The notes below the pieces were generated by a model, which saw only the letters and a list, made by a program, of their open reading frames with translations, searched no databases and was not told the DNA's origin. Source: Scopulibacillus_A cellulosilyticus (lineage in GTDB: Bacteria; Bacillota; Bacilli; Bacillales; Sporolactobacillaceae). Taken from it: DNA of 64,000 nt. A program made the translations under genes and the position numbers. Every line of letters begins with the position of its first letter. Position 1 is the first letter of the stretch. The stretch spans positions 124,001 to 188,000 of the forward strand of contig NZ_JBHTCO010000014.1 in the NCBI RefSeq assembly GCF_042665295.1, written 5' to 3'. Shown here in pieces: positions 33,743-42,091 of this stretch.

Positions 33743-34777
33743 ATGCCTGTAAATGTTGCGATAAATGGATTTGGAAGAATTGGGCGTATGGTTTTTAGAA
33801 GAGCGATGACAGACGCTTCATTAAATATTAAGGCGATTAATGCAAGTTATCCAGCTGCGACATTAGCCCATTTAATAAAATATGATAGTATTCACGGCCG
33901 TTTCCAAGGGGAAGTGGACGTTGTAGACGACAATCATCTTAGAGTTAACGGCGCAATTATTGAACTTGTTAATAACCGTGATCCAAGATGTTTACCGTGG
34001 AAAAAATTGAGTATAGATATTGTTATCGAAGCTACGGGTAAATTTAAAACACGTGAGACAGCAGGTTACCATATAGAAGCAGGTGCCAAGAAAGTCATTA
34101 TTACGGCACCTGGGAAAGATGAAGATATGACAATTGTGATGGGTGTCAATGATGACAAATATGATCCAAACCATCATCATGTTCTTTCAAATGCCTCATG
34201 TACAACGAATTGTTTGGCGCCGGTTGTTAAAGTATTGGAAGAGCAATTCGGAATTGTCTCCGGCATGATGACTACTGTTCACTCTTATACGAACGACCAA
34301 AAGAATATAGATAACCCGCATAAGGATTTGCGGCGTGCGCGTGCTTGTGCTGAATCGATCATCCCAACATCAACGGGTGCAGCAAAGGCAATTTCCAAGG
34401 TGCTTCCTGTACTTAGCGGGAAATTAAACGGCATGGCTTTGCGTGTGCCGACACCAAATGTTTCATTAGTCGATCTTGTTGTTGAACTAAATACAAAAGT
34501 GACTGTTGATGATATAAATTATGCCTTTCAAGCTGCCTCACAAGCGAATTATAAAGGTATTTTAGCTTATACTGAAGAGCCGCTGGTTTCAAAAGATTTT
34601 AATACCGATGAACATTCGGCAATCGTAGATGGATTATCCACTATGGTCATTGATGGAAATAAAGTAAAAGTCTTGGCATGGTATGATAATGAATGGGGAT
34701 ACTCTTGCCGGGTAGTTGATTTGGCTAATTTAGTCGCTTCTTGTATGATTAATACAAATGATGTAAAAGTATCATAG
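33743..34777 (+). CDS. gapB: Glyceraldehyde-3-phosphate dehydrogenase, gluconeogenic GapB type
   Basis: Interconverts 1,3-bisphosphoglycerate and glyceraldehyde 3-phosphate. The 344 residues contain VAINGFGRIGRMVFRRA at the N-terminus and the catalytic Cys153 in SNASCTTNCLAPV. After the second beta strand the sequence is INASYP, lacking the aspartate that selects NAD in glycolytic enzymes. This marks the NADP-preferring GapB class. The position between coaE and speD and the two CcpN-type sites upstream give the same assignment. GGAGG is placed before the ATG. Confidence 0.95.
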   Translation: MPVNVAINGFGRIGRMVFRRAMTDASLNIKAINASYPAATLAHLIKYDSIHGRFQGEVDVVDDNHLRVNGAIIELVNNRDPRCLPWKKLSIDIVIEATGKFKTRETAGYHIEAGAKKVIITAPGKDEDMTIVMGVNDDKYDPNHHHVLSNASCTTNCLAPVVKVLEEQFGIVSGMMTTVHSYTNDQKNIDNPHKDLRRARACAESIIPTSTGAAKAISKVLPVLSGKLNGMALRVPTPNVSLVDLVVELNTKVTVDDINYAFQAASQANYKGILAYTEEPLVSKDFNTDEHSAIVDGLSTMVIDGNKVKVLAWYDNEWGYSCRVVDLANLVASCMINTNDVKVS

Positions 34778-34797
34778 AGAAATTTTCAATGTAACAG

Positions 34798-34826
34798 AAA
34801 AAGGCCCGCCGGTAGCGGGCTTTTTT
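34798..34826 (+). terminator. Intrinsic terminator after gapB
   Basis: GCCCGC and GCGGGC around CGGTA, preceded by AAAAAG and followed by six T. Confidence 0.9.
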
Positions 34827-34866
34827 AAATGAAAGATTGGGAAATTTTAATAGTGTAAAAAAGTCG

Positions 34867-34895
34867 TTGCAAACTTTATGTAAAACCATTATACT
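34867..34895 (+). promoter_or_regulatory. Sigma-A promoter of speD
   Basis: TTGCAA (34867-34872), 17 bases, TATACT (34890-34895). It predicts a leader of about 138 bases. Confidence 0.7.
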
Positions 34896-34932
34896 AATCA
34901 TCGTCAATACAAAATGTACGAAAGAGGATTTG

Positions 34933-35034
34933 TACAACACTTAAAGGGTTAGGACCTCATCGGACTAACTATCCCCCGTGGTGTTAAAACAATCCTGCAT
35001 GCTCTAAGCATGGTACTTTTTCCTAAGGGGGAAT
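34933..35034 (+). promoter_or_regulatory. Candidate structured RNA leader of speD
   Basis: The leader has several possible helices: AACAC (about 34936) with GTGTT (about 34980), GGGTTAG with CTAAC, and a CATGC-TCTAA-GCATG hairpin. The segment ATCCCCC (34971-34977) is complementary to GGGGG (35027-35031), the ribosome-binding site, so translation could be switched by sequestration. No Rfam class was recognised by eye. Confidence 0.5.
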
Positions 35035-35039
35035 GTTAA

Positions 35040-35423
35040 ATGGAAACAATAGGACGTCATGTTATATCTGAATTATGGAATTGTAATGTCGATAAATTAA
35101 ATGATATGGAAATGATTGAGAAAATTTTTGTTGATGCGGCATTAGTTGCCGGGGCAGAAGTTAGGGAAGTAGCCTTTCATAAATTTGCACCTCAAGGTGT
35201 AAGCGGAGTTGTTATTATTTCTGAATCTCATTTAACAATTCACAGTTTTCCAGAACACGGCTATGCGAGTATTGATGTATATACTTGCGGTGACCGAATT
35301 GATCCGAACGTCGCAGCCGACTATATTGCAAAGGCGTTGGACGCTGAGATATCGGAAAAGATGGAACTGCCAAGAGGTTTAGGTCCAGTACAAATTAAAA
35401 AGAAACAAATGACATCTATATAA
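35040..35423 (+). CDS. speD: S-adenosylmethionine decarboxylase proenzyme
   Basis: Pyruvoyl-dependent enzyme that makes decarboxylated AdoMet, the aminopropyl donor for polyamine synthesis. At 127 residues it is the small bacterial form (126 in B. subtilis). The self-cleavage site lies in ISESHLTIHSFPEHGYAS: cleavage before Ser63 produces the pyruvoyl group, and His68 and Cys83 (VYTCGD) follow. AAGGGGGAA stands before the ATG. It is monocistronic between terminators. The donor it makes would be used by an aminopropyltransferase such as the membrane-anchored one in this window. Confidence 0.96.
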   Translation: METIGRHVISELWNCNVDKLNDMEMIEKIFVDAALVAGAEVREVAFHKFAPQGVSGVVIISESHLTIHSFPEHGYASIDVYTCGDRIDPNVAADYIAKALDAEISEKMELPRGLGPVQIKKKQMTSI

Positions 35424-35434
35424 AAAATGAGATA

Positions 35435-35460
35435 AAGGGTTGCCCAAGGCAACCCTTTTG
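35435..35460 (+). terminator. Intrinsic terminator after speD
   Basis: GGGTTGCC and GGCAACCC around CAA, followed by TTTT. Confidence 0.85.
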
Positions 35461-35577
35461 ATATGACTGTCAGGTTTGTTTCTTTAAAACAGATTGCACT
35501 TTTAAAGAAACATACTTGTTATTCGACGTTTTTTTTAATATGATTAAAGTTAAAAGGCCCTAATAGAGGTGGGATTC

Positions 35578-36048
35578 ATGCGTTGTCCTAATTGTAAGGA
35601 ACTAGGAACAAAGGTTCTTGATTCTCGGCCTGTTAACGATGGGCGGTCTATTAGAAGGCGGCGTGAATGCGAATCATGCCAGTACCGGTTTACAACGTTT
35701 GAAACAGTTGAAGAAATGCCGCTTATAGTCGTTAAAAAAGGCGATGATAGAGAATCGTTTAGCCGTGATAAAATACTGCGCGGTTTGATTAAAGCATGTG
35801 AAAAGCGGCCAGTGCCTTTAAAGCGCCTTGAAGAAATCGTTAATAAAGTTGAGAAAACTTTAAGGGATCAAGGAATATCCGAAGTGAAAAGTCATGATAT
35901 CGGCGAGTTAGTTATGGATGAATTGGCTCAAGTCGACGAAGTTGCCTATGTCCGCTTTGCGTCTGTTTACAGGCAGTTTAAAGATATTAATGTATTTATC
36001 CATGAATTGAAAGATTTATTGAAAAAAGTCAATAAAGATGATGACTAA
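35578..36048 (+). CDS. nrdR: Transcriptional repressor NrdR
   Basis: Repressor of ribonucleotide reductase genes that senses ATP/dATP. The 156 residues begin with a zinc ribbon (Cys3, Cys6, Cys31, Cys34) followed by the ATP-cone domain (about 49-139, VVKKGDDRESFSRDKILRGL). The ATG giving MRCPNC is chosen because GAGGTGG stands five bases upstream; an in-frame GTG nine bases before it has no site. A small terminator begins at the stop codon. It precedes dnaB as in B. subtilis. Confidence 0.96.
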   Translation: MRCPNCKELGTKVLDSRPVNDGRSIRRRRECESCQYRFTTFETVEEMPLIVVKKGDDRESFSRDKILRGLIKACEKRPVPLKRLEEIVNKVEKTLRDQGISEVKSHDIGELVMDELAQVDEVAYVRFASVYRQFKDINVFIHELKDLLKKVNKDDD

Positions 36049-36074
36049 AGAGCTTTGTTTAAAGCTCTTTTACA
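36047..36074 (+). terminator. Short terminator between nrdR and dnaB
   Basis: AAGAGCTTT and AAAGCTCTT around GTTT, followed by TTAC. The U-run is weak, so read-through into dnaB is likely. Confidence 0.6.
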
Positions 36075-36112
36075 CTTTTACCTGTACCCTTTAGATGTGT
36101 GAGGTGATCAGG

Positions 36113-37492
36113 GTGCAAAATTATTGGAAAGAGTTATTACCCGCAGACCGTTATCAGGTCCGCGTCAATGGTTTAATCCATCCTTATGATCAAAAAATTA
36201 TTAATTATTTATATCAGCCGCTTATAGGGCCAAGAGCAGTCAGTTTATATACTTCACTTTGGCATGAAATTGATGAGATGTCCTTTTTTGGCGACTTATG
36301 CTCGCATCATCAATTAATGGTTCGAATGAACTGTCCCCTTGATCTATTGCTGGATGATAGAAAAAAGCTTGAAGCTATTGGTTTGCTTAAGGTTTATAAA
36401 AAAAAGGATAATGAACAGACTGAGTTTATTTATGAGCTGCAGCCCCCTTTAACGCCTAAGCAGTTTTTTACGGATGGTTTATTAAACATATATTTATACA
36501 ATCGAATTGGCCAAAAGGATTTTATCCGATTAAAGAAAATTTTTGTTCAAGAACAGGTAGATAGAAAGCAATTTGAAGATATTACTGTGTCATTTAGCGA
36601 TGTTTTTCAATCTGTTCATCCATCGGAATTGCGTATAAATAAAGATGAAGTGTCACTAATAAATGATCAATATGAATGGGTAGACAGAAAGAATCCGACA
36701 GCACCGTCAGTGACATCAGAATTTGATTTCCAGGCTTTGTATCATCAACTTTCCGATGTTATTATTTCTAAAGAGGCATTTACCTCTGAAGTAAAGGATG
36801 CCGTTGTTAAGCTTGCCTTTGTCTATCAGCTGACGCCGGGGCAGATGAGCCGTGTCATTCAAGAAGCCTTTCTGCATACCGGTGTTATAGATATTCAAGA
36901 ACTTAGAAAACAAGTCCGTAATTTTTACAGGATAGAATCAGGTGATCAACTGCCGGCTCTAAGTTACCGAACTCAGCCTGCGGCTCTTCAGGAAATGGCT
37001 AATCGAACACCTCAAAATGAGGAAGAACAGGCTATACAGGCGTTTGAGCAATTATCGCCGTACGAGGTGCTTGAACAAGTGGGACAAGGCGGCAAGCCGG
37101 CAGCGGCAGATTTGAAAATTGCTGAGGAAATTTTATTTGAACAAAAATTAAATCCAGGCGTTGTTAATGTCCTCATACATTATGTCATGGTAACAAGTGA
37201 CCAAAAACTGGTTAAAAGTTATGTCGAAAAAATTGCTGCTCATTGGGCCAGGAAACAAGTGCGTACGGTAAGAGAGGCAATGGCTTTGGCACGCTCTGAA
37301 CACAAAAAGTATCAACAGTGGTCGCAAACTAAAAATAAAAAGCAATCGCAAAAAACCCGGAAAAATGATCATCAGGAAAGATTGCCGAAATGGATGACCG
37401 ATAAATCATCCTCGAAAGAACAAACGGGGTTATCAGATGAAGAAGCTGCGAAAAAAAGAAAGTCCCTTGAAGATTATTTAAATAATATATAG
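36113..37492 (+). CDS. dnaB: Replication initiation and membrane attachment protein DnaB
   Basis: Helicase-loading protein of Firmicutes, not related to E. coli DnaB helicase. It acts with DnaD and DnaI at oriC and restart sites and ties the origin to the membrane. The 459-residue protein shows the N-terminal winged-helix DDBH1 domain (LYQPLIGPRAVSLYTSLWHE) and a C-terminal DDBH2 domain (about 320-400). A basic, Gln/Lys-rich tail follows. The GTG start is preferred over an ATG 18 bases upstream because GAGGTGAT lies five bases before it. dnaI follows immediately. Confidence 0.92.
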   Translation: MQNYWKELLPADRYQVRVNGLIHPYDQKIINYLYQPLIGPRAVSLYTSLWHEIDEMSFFGDLCSHHQLMVRMNCPLDLLLDDRKKLEAIGLLKVYKKKDNEQTEFIYELQPPLTPKQFFTDGLLNIYLYNRIGQKDFIRLKKIFVQEQVDRKQFEDITVSFSDVFQSVHPSELRINKDEVSLINDQYEWVDRKNPTAPSVTSEFDFQALYHQLSDVIISKEAFTSEVKDAVVKLAFVYQLTPGQMSRVIQEAFLHTGVIDIQELRKQVRNFYRIESGDQLPALSYRTQPAALQEMANRTPQNEEEQAIQAFEQLSPYEVLEQVGQGGKPAAADLKIAEEILFEQKLNPGVVNVLIHYVMVTSDQKLVKSYVEKIAAHWARKQVRTVREAMALARSEHKKYQQWSQTKNKKQSQKTRKNDHQERLPKWMTDKSSSKEQTGLSDEEAAKKRKSLEDYLNNI

Positions 37493-37504
37493 GCGGTGGA
37501 AGAT

Positions 37505-38437
37505 ATGGATTCAATAAAATCTGTCATCCGTCAAATGGCGAAGGGTCAGGACATTGAACAATTTTTCAAGAAAATAACAGATTCTTTGCTGAATCACGGG
37601 GATGTACAAGCATTTTTAAACAGCCATGAGGATATATCATTTGCCGCTGTTGAAAAAAGTATCCCAAGTTTGTACCAATTTGTACAAGAACGCAATCAAT
37701 GCGACAATTGCCCGGGTCTGGAACGCTGCCCGAACGTTTTAAAAGGCTACCAGCCTGAATTAATATATGACAAAGCATCAATCAATTTGGCTTTTCATCC
37801 TTGCCCGTTGAAACAAAGAAATGAAGAAATGAAACATCAATCACAATTAATTAATAGTTATTATGTACCGGATGATGTTTTACAGGCAACGTTTCAATCG
37901 ATAGATACAAGTGATCCAAGACGTTACGATGCCTTAAAAGCCGCGGGGGATTTTGTAAAGGAATATATAGAACATCCTTCCAAAACAAAGGGTCTTTACC
38001 TTTACGGCGAATTTGGTGTCGGCAAAACCTATATAATGGGTGCTGTCATGAATAGGCTGAAAGATAAAAATGTATCTTCTTTAATGGTTTATACACCTGA
38101 TTTTTTCAGGGAACTAAAAGGTGCAATACAGGAAAAAACACTTGATGAAAAGTTAGATTATATTAAGAAGGTACCAGTGCTGATTTTGGATGACATTGGT
38201 GCGGAAACGATCTCTCCTTGGATTCGTGATGAAATCATTGGCAGTATTTTGCAATACCGAATGATGAAAAAATTGCCGACGTTATATACGTCAAATTATG
38301 ATTATGAAGAATTGGAAGATCACTTCTCGTATTCACAAAAAAGCGGGACCGAACTTCTTAAGGCAAAGCGTGTCATGGAACGGATCCGCCATTATACGAA
38401 ATTGGTTACAGTTAAAGGGAATAATCGCCGGATTTAG
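37505..38437 (+). CDS. dnaI: Primosomal protein DnaI (helicase loader)
   Basis: AAA+ ATPase that loads the replicative helicase DnaC. The 310 residues divide into an N-terminal helicase-binding domain with a cysteine-rich zinc site (CDNCPGLERCPN and CPLK, about 59-102) and a C-terminal ATPase with Walker A GEFGVGKT (about 168-175) and Walker B LILDDIGAE (about 226-234). YTSNYDYEEL carries the sensor I asparagine. The ATG nine bases after an in-frame GTG is chosen, with GGCGGTGG as the site. Two perfect DnaA boxes lie just downstream. Confidence 0.93.
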   Translation: MDSIKSVIRQMAKGQDIEQFFKKITDSLLNHGDVQAFLNSHEDISFAAVEKSIPSLYQFVQERNQCDNCPGLERCPNVLKGYQPELIYDKASINLAFHPCPLKQRNEEMKHQSQLINSYYVPDDVLQATFQSIDTSDPRRYDALKAAGDFVKEYIEHPSKTKGLYLYGEFGVGKTYIMGAVMNRLKDKNVSSLMVYTPDFFRELKGAIQEKTLDEKLDYIKKVPVLILDDIGAETISPWIRDEIIGSILQYRMMKKLPTLYTSNYDYEELEDHFSYSQKSGTELLKAKRVMERIRHYTKLVTVKGNNRRI

Positions 38438-38463
38438 GGTCAGCTTTAGGCTGGCCCTTAAAC

Positions 38464-38511
38464 TGTGGATAACTTCACTTTTCGGGGTCAGACCCCAAAA
38501 GCTGTGGATAA
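38464..38511 (+). promoter_or_regulatory. Two perfect DnaA boxes flanking a palindrome, after dnaI
   Basis: TGTGGATAA occurs at 38464-38472 and again at 38503-38511, both exact reverse complements of the consensus TTATCCACA. Both are embedded in the same CTGTGGATAACTT word. Between them TTTT-GGGGTC-A-GACCCC-AAAA forms a hairpin. They lie in the dnaI-ytxC gap and could bind DnaA to adjust this replication operon or titrate DnaA. Confidence 0.7.
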
Positions 38512-38603
38512 CTTAGTTTAATATTTTTGTAATAAAAATTTAGGACATTTTTTCCCGTCTTGTTCCATATAGTGTAATGAAGAAGGGACAAGGGGGGACC
38601 AGG

Positions 38604-39434
38604 TTGATTTCTGTTACTTTTAAATCAAGGCACGAAGCAGTGTCTCTGAATACACATATTGCTGAAGTAATCAAAGAACCTTTGCATTTTCAAATTCATA
38701 AGGAAACGTTAACGATTGGCTTAGAAGATGAACCGTTGTCGGTTGACTTTAGAACGAAGTTTATTGGAATTTTTGTTGACTTTATTATTGACACATACGA
38801 AGAAAAATGGCTTCTTGATATTATCTCTTCGACTTTTTATTTTAAAGACAAGCATGACCAGGAAGAAATTTTAGAAATTGTTCAAGCGATATTTGATGGA
38901 GAGAAAACAGATCTGCCAAGATTGGATATTTTGCCTTCCAGACGAAATGTTATTAAAGAAGCTGTCCGTGATATCTTTGAAGACCGGACAAGTTTGTCAT
39001 TTCAATCGGTTATTCGATTCCGCCTTAATAAATATCGGACGTGCTTGCAAAAATATGTTGAGTTGGCTATTGATGAGTACAAGCTTCAACAAGAGTACCA
39101 GGCATTTATCGATAAATTAAGGCGAATTGTTAAAGCTTATCGGCCATTACATCACACAATTTATGTTATCGATGATCATCCTTTTAAATTATTTGATAAA
39201 AATCACAATTATATAAAAAATGTACATTCGATCCGTTCGTTCTATCCTTTGTTAAAACAATGGGGGATTGAAGCCGAGCCATCCATATTGTTAACGCTAA
39301 TTGGACTGGCGCCAAAAAATATCTTTGTTTATACAGATCGTCCGGATAATGGCATGATGCAAACATTGCAAAATGTCTTTGAAGAACGGGTAACCTTTCT
39401 TCCTAAAAGTACAGCTGTTACAATTAACAAATAA
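38604..39434 (+). CDS. ytxC: YtxC family protein (putative sporulation protein)
   Basis: A 276-residue soluble protein of the YtxC family, found in spore formers after dnaI; its function is unknown. It is rich in aromatic and charged residues, has no signal peptide or membrane segment and is mostly helical in appearance. Near the C-terminus lies FVYTDRPDNGMMQTLQNVFEE-type sequence. The start is set at TTG giving MISVTFKSR, because AAGGGGGG stands six bases upstream; an in-frame ATG 27 bases earlier would give the unlikely MKKGQGGTR and has no site. Confidence 0.8.
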   Translation: MISVTFKSRHEAVSLNTHIAEVIKEPLHFQIHKETLTIGLEDEPLSVDFRTKFIGIFVDFIIDTYEEKWLLDIISSTFYFKDKHDQEEILEIVQAIFDGEKTDLPRLDILPSRRNVIKEAVRDIFEDRTSLSFQSVIRFRLNKYRTCLQKYVELAIDEYKLQQEYQAFIDKLRRIVKAYRPLHHTIYVIDDHPFKLFDKNHNYIKNVHSIRSFYPLLKQWGIEAEPSILLTLIGLAPKNIFVYTDRPDNGMMQTLQNVFEERVTFLPKSTAVTINK

Positions 39435-39491
39435 ATTGTTTTAGAGTATAATGTTTATTAAAGAAGGTCTAATTTTCTTTTTTTAAAGTCC

Positions 39492-39520
39492 TTGATTTTA
39501 TTATCATAAGTGGCTATAAT
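39492..39520 (+). promoter_or_regulatory. Sigma-A promoter of thrS
   Basis: TTGATT (39492-39497), 17 bases, TATAAT (39515-39520), about 40 bases before the T-box stem I. Confidence 0.75.
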
Positions 39521-39559
39521 ACCTTACATAATACAATTGCTTAAATAAAAAGCCTTGAT

Positions 39560-39832
39560 GAGGACAAGAGTTGTTTTAAATGTCGTTAACAGAGAGGGGA
39601 GAATAGCTGGAATCTTCCTAACGAAAAAAATAACTTACCGCCTCTGAGCTGCGGCAGGGAAATGATTATATATGTTCAAAGTGTGGACAAACAGCCGCCT
39701 TTGATCATCCTATAGAGTATCTGCCGCCGGTAACAACCGTTATGTTTACTTGAGATGCATATTTATGCATGAACAAGGGTGGAACCGCGAGATCACACTC
39801 GTCCCTTTTAAGGGGACGGGTGTTTTTTATTT
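39560..39832 (+). promoter_or_regulatory. T-box riboswitch, threonine specific, upstream of thrS
   Basis: It contains the conserved T-box sequence AAGGGTGGAACCGCG (39775-39789), the stem I AGAGAGGGG element and a terminator of CACTCGTCCC/GGGACGGGTG followed by TTTTTT (39795-39832). The likely specifier codon is ACC (39637-39639), at the place equivalent to TTC in the pheS leader, so it should read uncharged tRNA-Thr. This fills the 420-base gap between ytxC and thrS. Confidence 0.93.
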
Positions 39833-39854
39833 CTAATGAATGGAGTGATGATTG

Positions 39855-41789
39855 ATGGCTGAAATGATCAAAGTAACTTTTCCAGACGGCAATATCAAGG
39901 AGTTTCCCAAAAATACAACGACAGAAGATATTGCAGGTTCAATTAGTTCAAGCTTAAAAAAGCAAGCCATCGCTGGTAAATTTAACGGACAGCCCGTTGA
40001 TTTACGGAGAGAATTAACAACTGACGGGACGATTGAAATCTTAAAGCTGGAAGATCCTGAAGGTATTGAAATCCTTCGTCACACAACAACACATGTGATG
40101 GCCCAAGCAATTAAACGATTGTATGATAATGTTAAGCTTGGGGTTGGCCCGGTTATTGAAGAAGGCTTTTATTACGATATTGATATGGAAGAAGCCATCG
40201 TTCCTGAAGATCTTAAACGTATTGAAAAAGAAATGCAAAAAATTATTGATCAAAATTTTGAAATAAAGCGTCATGTTGTTTCTCGCGAAGAAGCAAAGCG
40301 TCGTTTTGAAGAAATTGGTGACGATCTTAAACTTGAACTGCTTGAAGATATTCCTGAAGGTGAGTCAGTGACGATTTATGAGCAAGGTGAATTTTTCGAC
40401 TTATGCCGCGGACCGCATCTCCCTTCAACAGGCAAAATAAAAGCTTTTAAATTATTAAGCATTGCCGGCGCTTATTGGCGCGGAGACAGCAATAATAAAA
40501 TGCTGCAAAGAATTTACGGCACAGCGTTCCCGAAAAAAAGCGAACTCGAAGAGCATTTGCATGTCCTTGAAGAACGGAAAGAACGGGATCACCGCAAGCT
40601 TGGCAAGCAGCTTGACCTATTTACTATCTCTCAAGAAATTGGTCAAGGACTGCCGATCTGGCTTCCAAAAGGGGCAACGATCCGCAGAATTATTGAACGC
40701 TACATCGTTGATTTAGAAACAGCCCGCGGCTATAAGCACGTCTATACATCACATCTTGCCAATGTTGATTTATATAAGACAAGCGGTCACTGGGATCATT
40801 ATCAGGATGATATGTACCCGCCGATGAAAATTGATAATGAAGAGCTTGTACTTAGACCGATGAACTGTCCGCATCACATGATGGTTTATAAACATGAGCT
40901 GCATAGTTACCGCAATCTTCCGCTCCGTGTGGCCGAACTTGGTACAATGTTCCGTTATGAAATGTCCGGGGCGCTGGCTGGACTGCAGCGGGTACGTTCT
41001 ATGACTCTAAATGATGCGCATATTTTCTGTCGTCCGGATCAGATTCAAGAGGAATTTACTAATGTAGTCAAACTCATTCAAAAAGTTTATAAAGACTTCG
41101 GGATTGACGATTATTATTTCCGTCTTTCTTACCGTGATCCTGAAAACAAAGAAAAATATGTTGACAAGGATGAGATGTGGGAAAAAGCGCAAGGCATGTT
41201 AAAAGGGGCAATGGATGCTCTTGGGCTTGATTATGTTGAAGCAGAGGGCGAAGCAGCGTTTTACGGTCCAAAACTTGATGTTCAAGTGAAAACAGCATTA
41301 GGAAAAGATGAAACATTATCAACAGTTCAGCTTGACTTCCACTTGCCTGAACGCTTTGATTTGACTTACATCGGTGAAGATGGCAAGGAGCATCGTCCGG
41401 TTGTTATTCACCGCGGTGTTGTATCGACCATGGAACGGTTTGTTGCTTTCCTTATCGAGCAATATAAAGGCGCCTTCCCAACCTGGTTGGCACCGGTTCA
41501 AGCAAAAGTGATACCTGTAGCATCGGTTCATCACGATTATGCCAATAAAGTCGCTGATCAACTCCGCGAACACAATATTCGTGTAGAAATTGATGAGCGT
41601 GATGAAAAAATCGGTTATAAAATTCGTGAAGCACAAACACAAAAAATTCCTTTTATGCTCGTGGTCGGAGATCAAGAAATTGAAACGGATAGCGTTAATG
41701 TCCGCCGCTACGGGGAAAAGAATTCAGAATCCATTGCCGTTGACACATTCGTTGACCGTTTAGAAAAAGCAATTAAAAACCATAAGTAA
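39855..41789 (+). CDS. thrS: Threonyl-tRNA synthetase
   Basis: Class II synthetase of 644 residues. Domains in order are TGS (1-62), the HxxxH editing domain (about 63-230, HTTTHVMAQAIKRLY), the catalytic core with zinc-binding MNCPHHMMVYKHE (Cys near 338) and FRYEMSGALAGLQRVR motif 2, and the anticodon-binding domain (about 540-644). The ATG giving MAEMIKV is chosen over a TTG one codon earlier; GGAGTGAT is the site. It is under T-box control. Confidence 0.97.
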   Translation: MAEMIKVTFPDGNIKEFPKNTTTEDIAGSISSSLKKQAIAGKFNGQPVDLRRELTTDGTIEILKLEDPEGIEILRHTTTHVMAQAIKRLYDNVKLGVGPVIEEGFYYDIDMEEAIVPEDLKRIEKEMQKIIDQNFEIKRHVVSREEAKRRFEEIGDDLKLELLEDIPEGESVTIYEQGEFFDLCRGPHLPSTGKIKAFKLLSIAGAYWRGDSNNKMLQRIYGTAFPKKSELEEHLHVLEERKERDHRKLGKQLDLFTISQEIGQGLPIWLPKGATIRRIIERYIVDLETARGYKHVYTSHLANVDLYKTSGHWDHYQDDMYPPMKIDNEELVLRPMNCPHHMMVYKHELHSYRNLPLRVAELGTMFRYEMSGALAGLQRVRSMTLNDAHIFCRPDQIQEEFTNVVKLIQKVYKDFGIDDYYFRLSYRDPENKEKYVDKDEMWEKAQGMLKGAMDALGLDYVEAEGEAAFYGPKLDVQVKTALGKDETLSTVQLDFHLPERFDLTYIGEDGKEHRPVVIHRGVVSTMERFVAFLIEQYKGAFPTWLAPVQAKVIPVASVHHDYANKVADQLREHNIRVEIDERDEKIGYKIREAQTQKIPFMLVVGDQEIETDSVNVRRYGEKNSESIAVDTFVDRLEKAIKNHK

Positions 41790-41849
41790 TAAAAAAACTT
41801 GAATCTAATTTTATATTAGTGTATCTTTATATAGGATGTTTTGATTAAC

Positions 41850-41878
41850 TTGCACACATTGATGAAAAGTGATATAGT
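41850..41878 (+). promoter_or_regulatory. Sigma-A promoter of infC-rpmI-rplT
   Basis: TTGCAC (41850-41855), 17 bases, TATAGT (41873-41878). Confidence 0.7.
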
Positions 41879-41885
41879 TTATTAG

Positions 41886-42018
41886 GAAAGTGAATAAATC
41901 GAGCAAAAGAAGAAGCGCCCGGCTTCTCACCTGATTGATGCCTATATGGTTGTTGACAGGTTTGAGTGATGAATGTGAAGGATAAGTGTGGGCGTACGAA
42001 TGTGCCCGCACTTTTTTA
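41886..42018 (+). promoter_or_regulatory. L20 autoregulatory leader with terminator, upstream of infC
   Basis: The leader contains an AGAAG/CTTCT hairpin around CGCCCGG, a downstream ACAGG segment, and ends in AAGTGTGGGC/GCCCGCACTT followed by TTTTTATT (41984-42018). This layout matches the L20 leader of Bacilli, in which ribosomal protein L20 promotes termination before infC. It accounts for nearly all of the 300-base gap. Confidence 0.8.
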
Positions 42019-42091
42019 TTAGTAAAAAGTTATCGGTCGGTGCCTAATACTGCTCATTTACTTTTTAATAATAATTTGGAGGTGGCTCAAT

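Noticed and set aside
36047..36074. nrdR-dnaB hairpin as a full operon boundary
   Set aside because: The U-run is short, and nrdR-dnaB-dnaI is cotranscribed in relatives; kept only as a weak terminator.
41319..41675. 118-codon minus-strand frame inside thrS
   Set aside because: It lies wholly antisense to a strongly conserved synthetase domain and has no promoter or ribosome-binding site.
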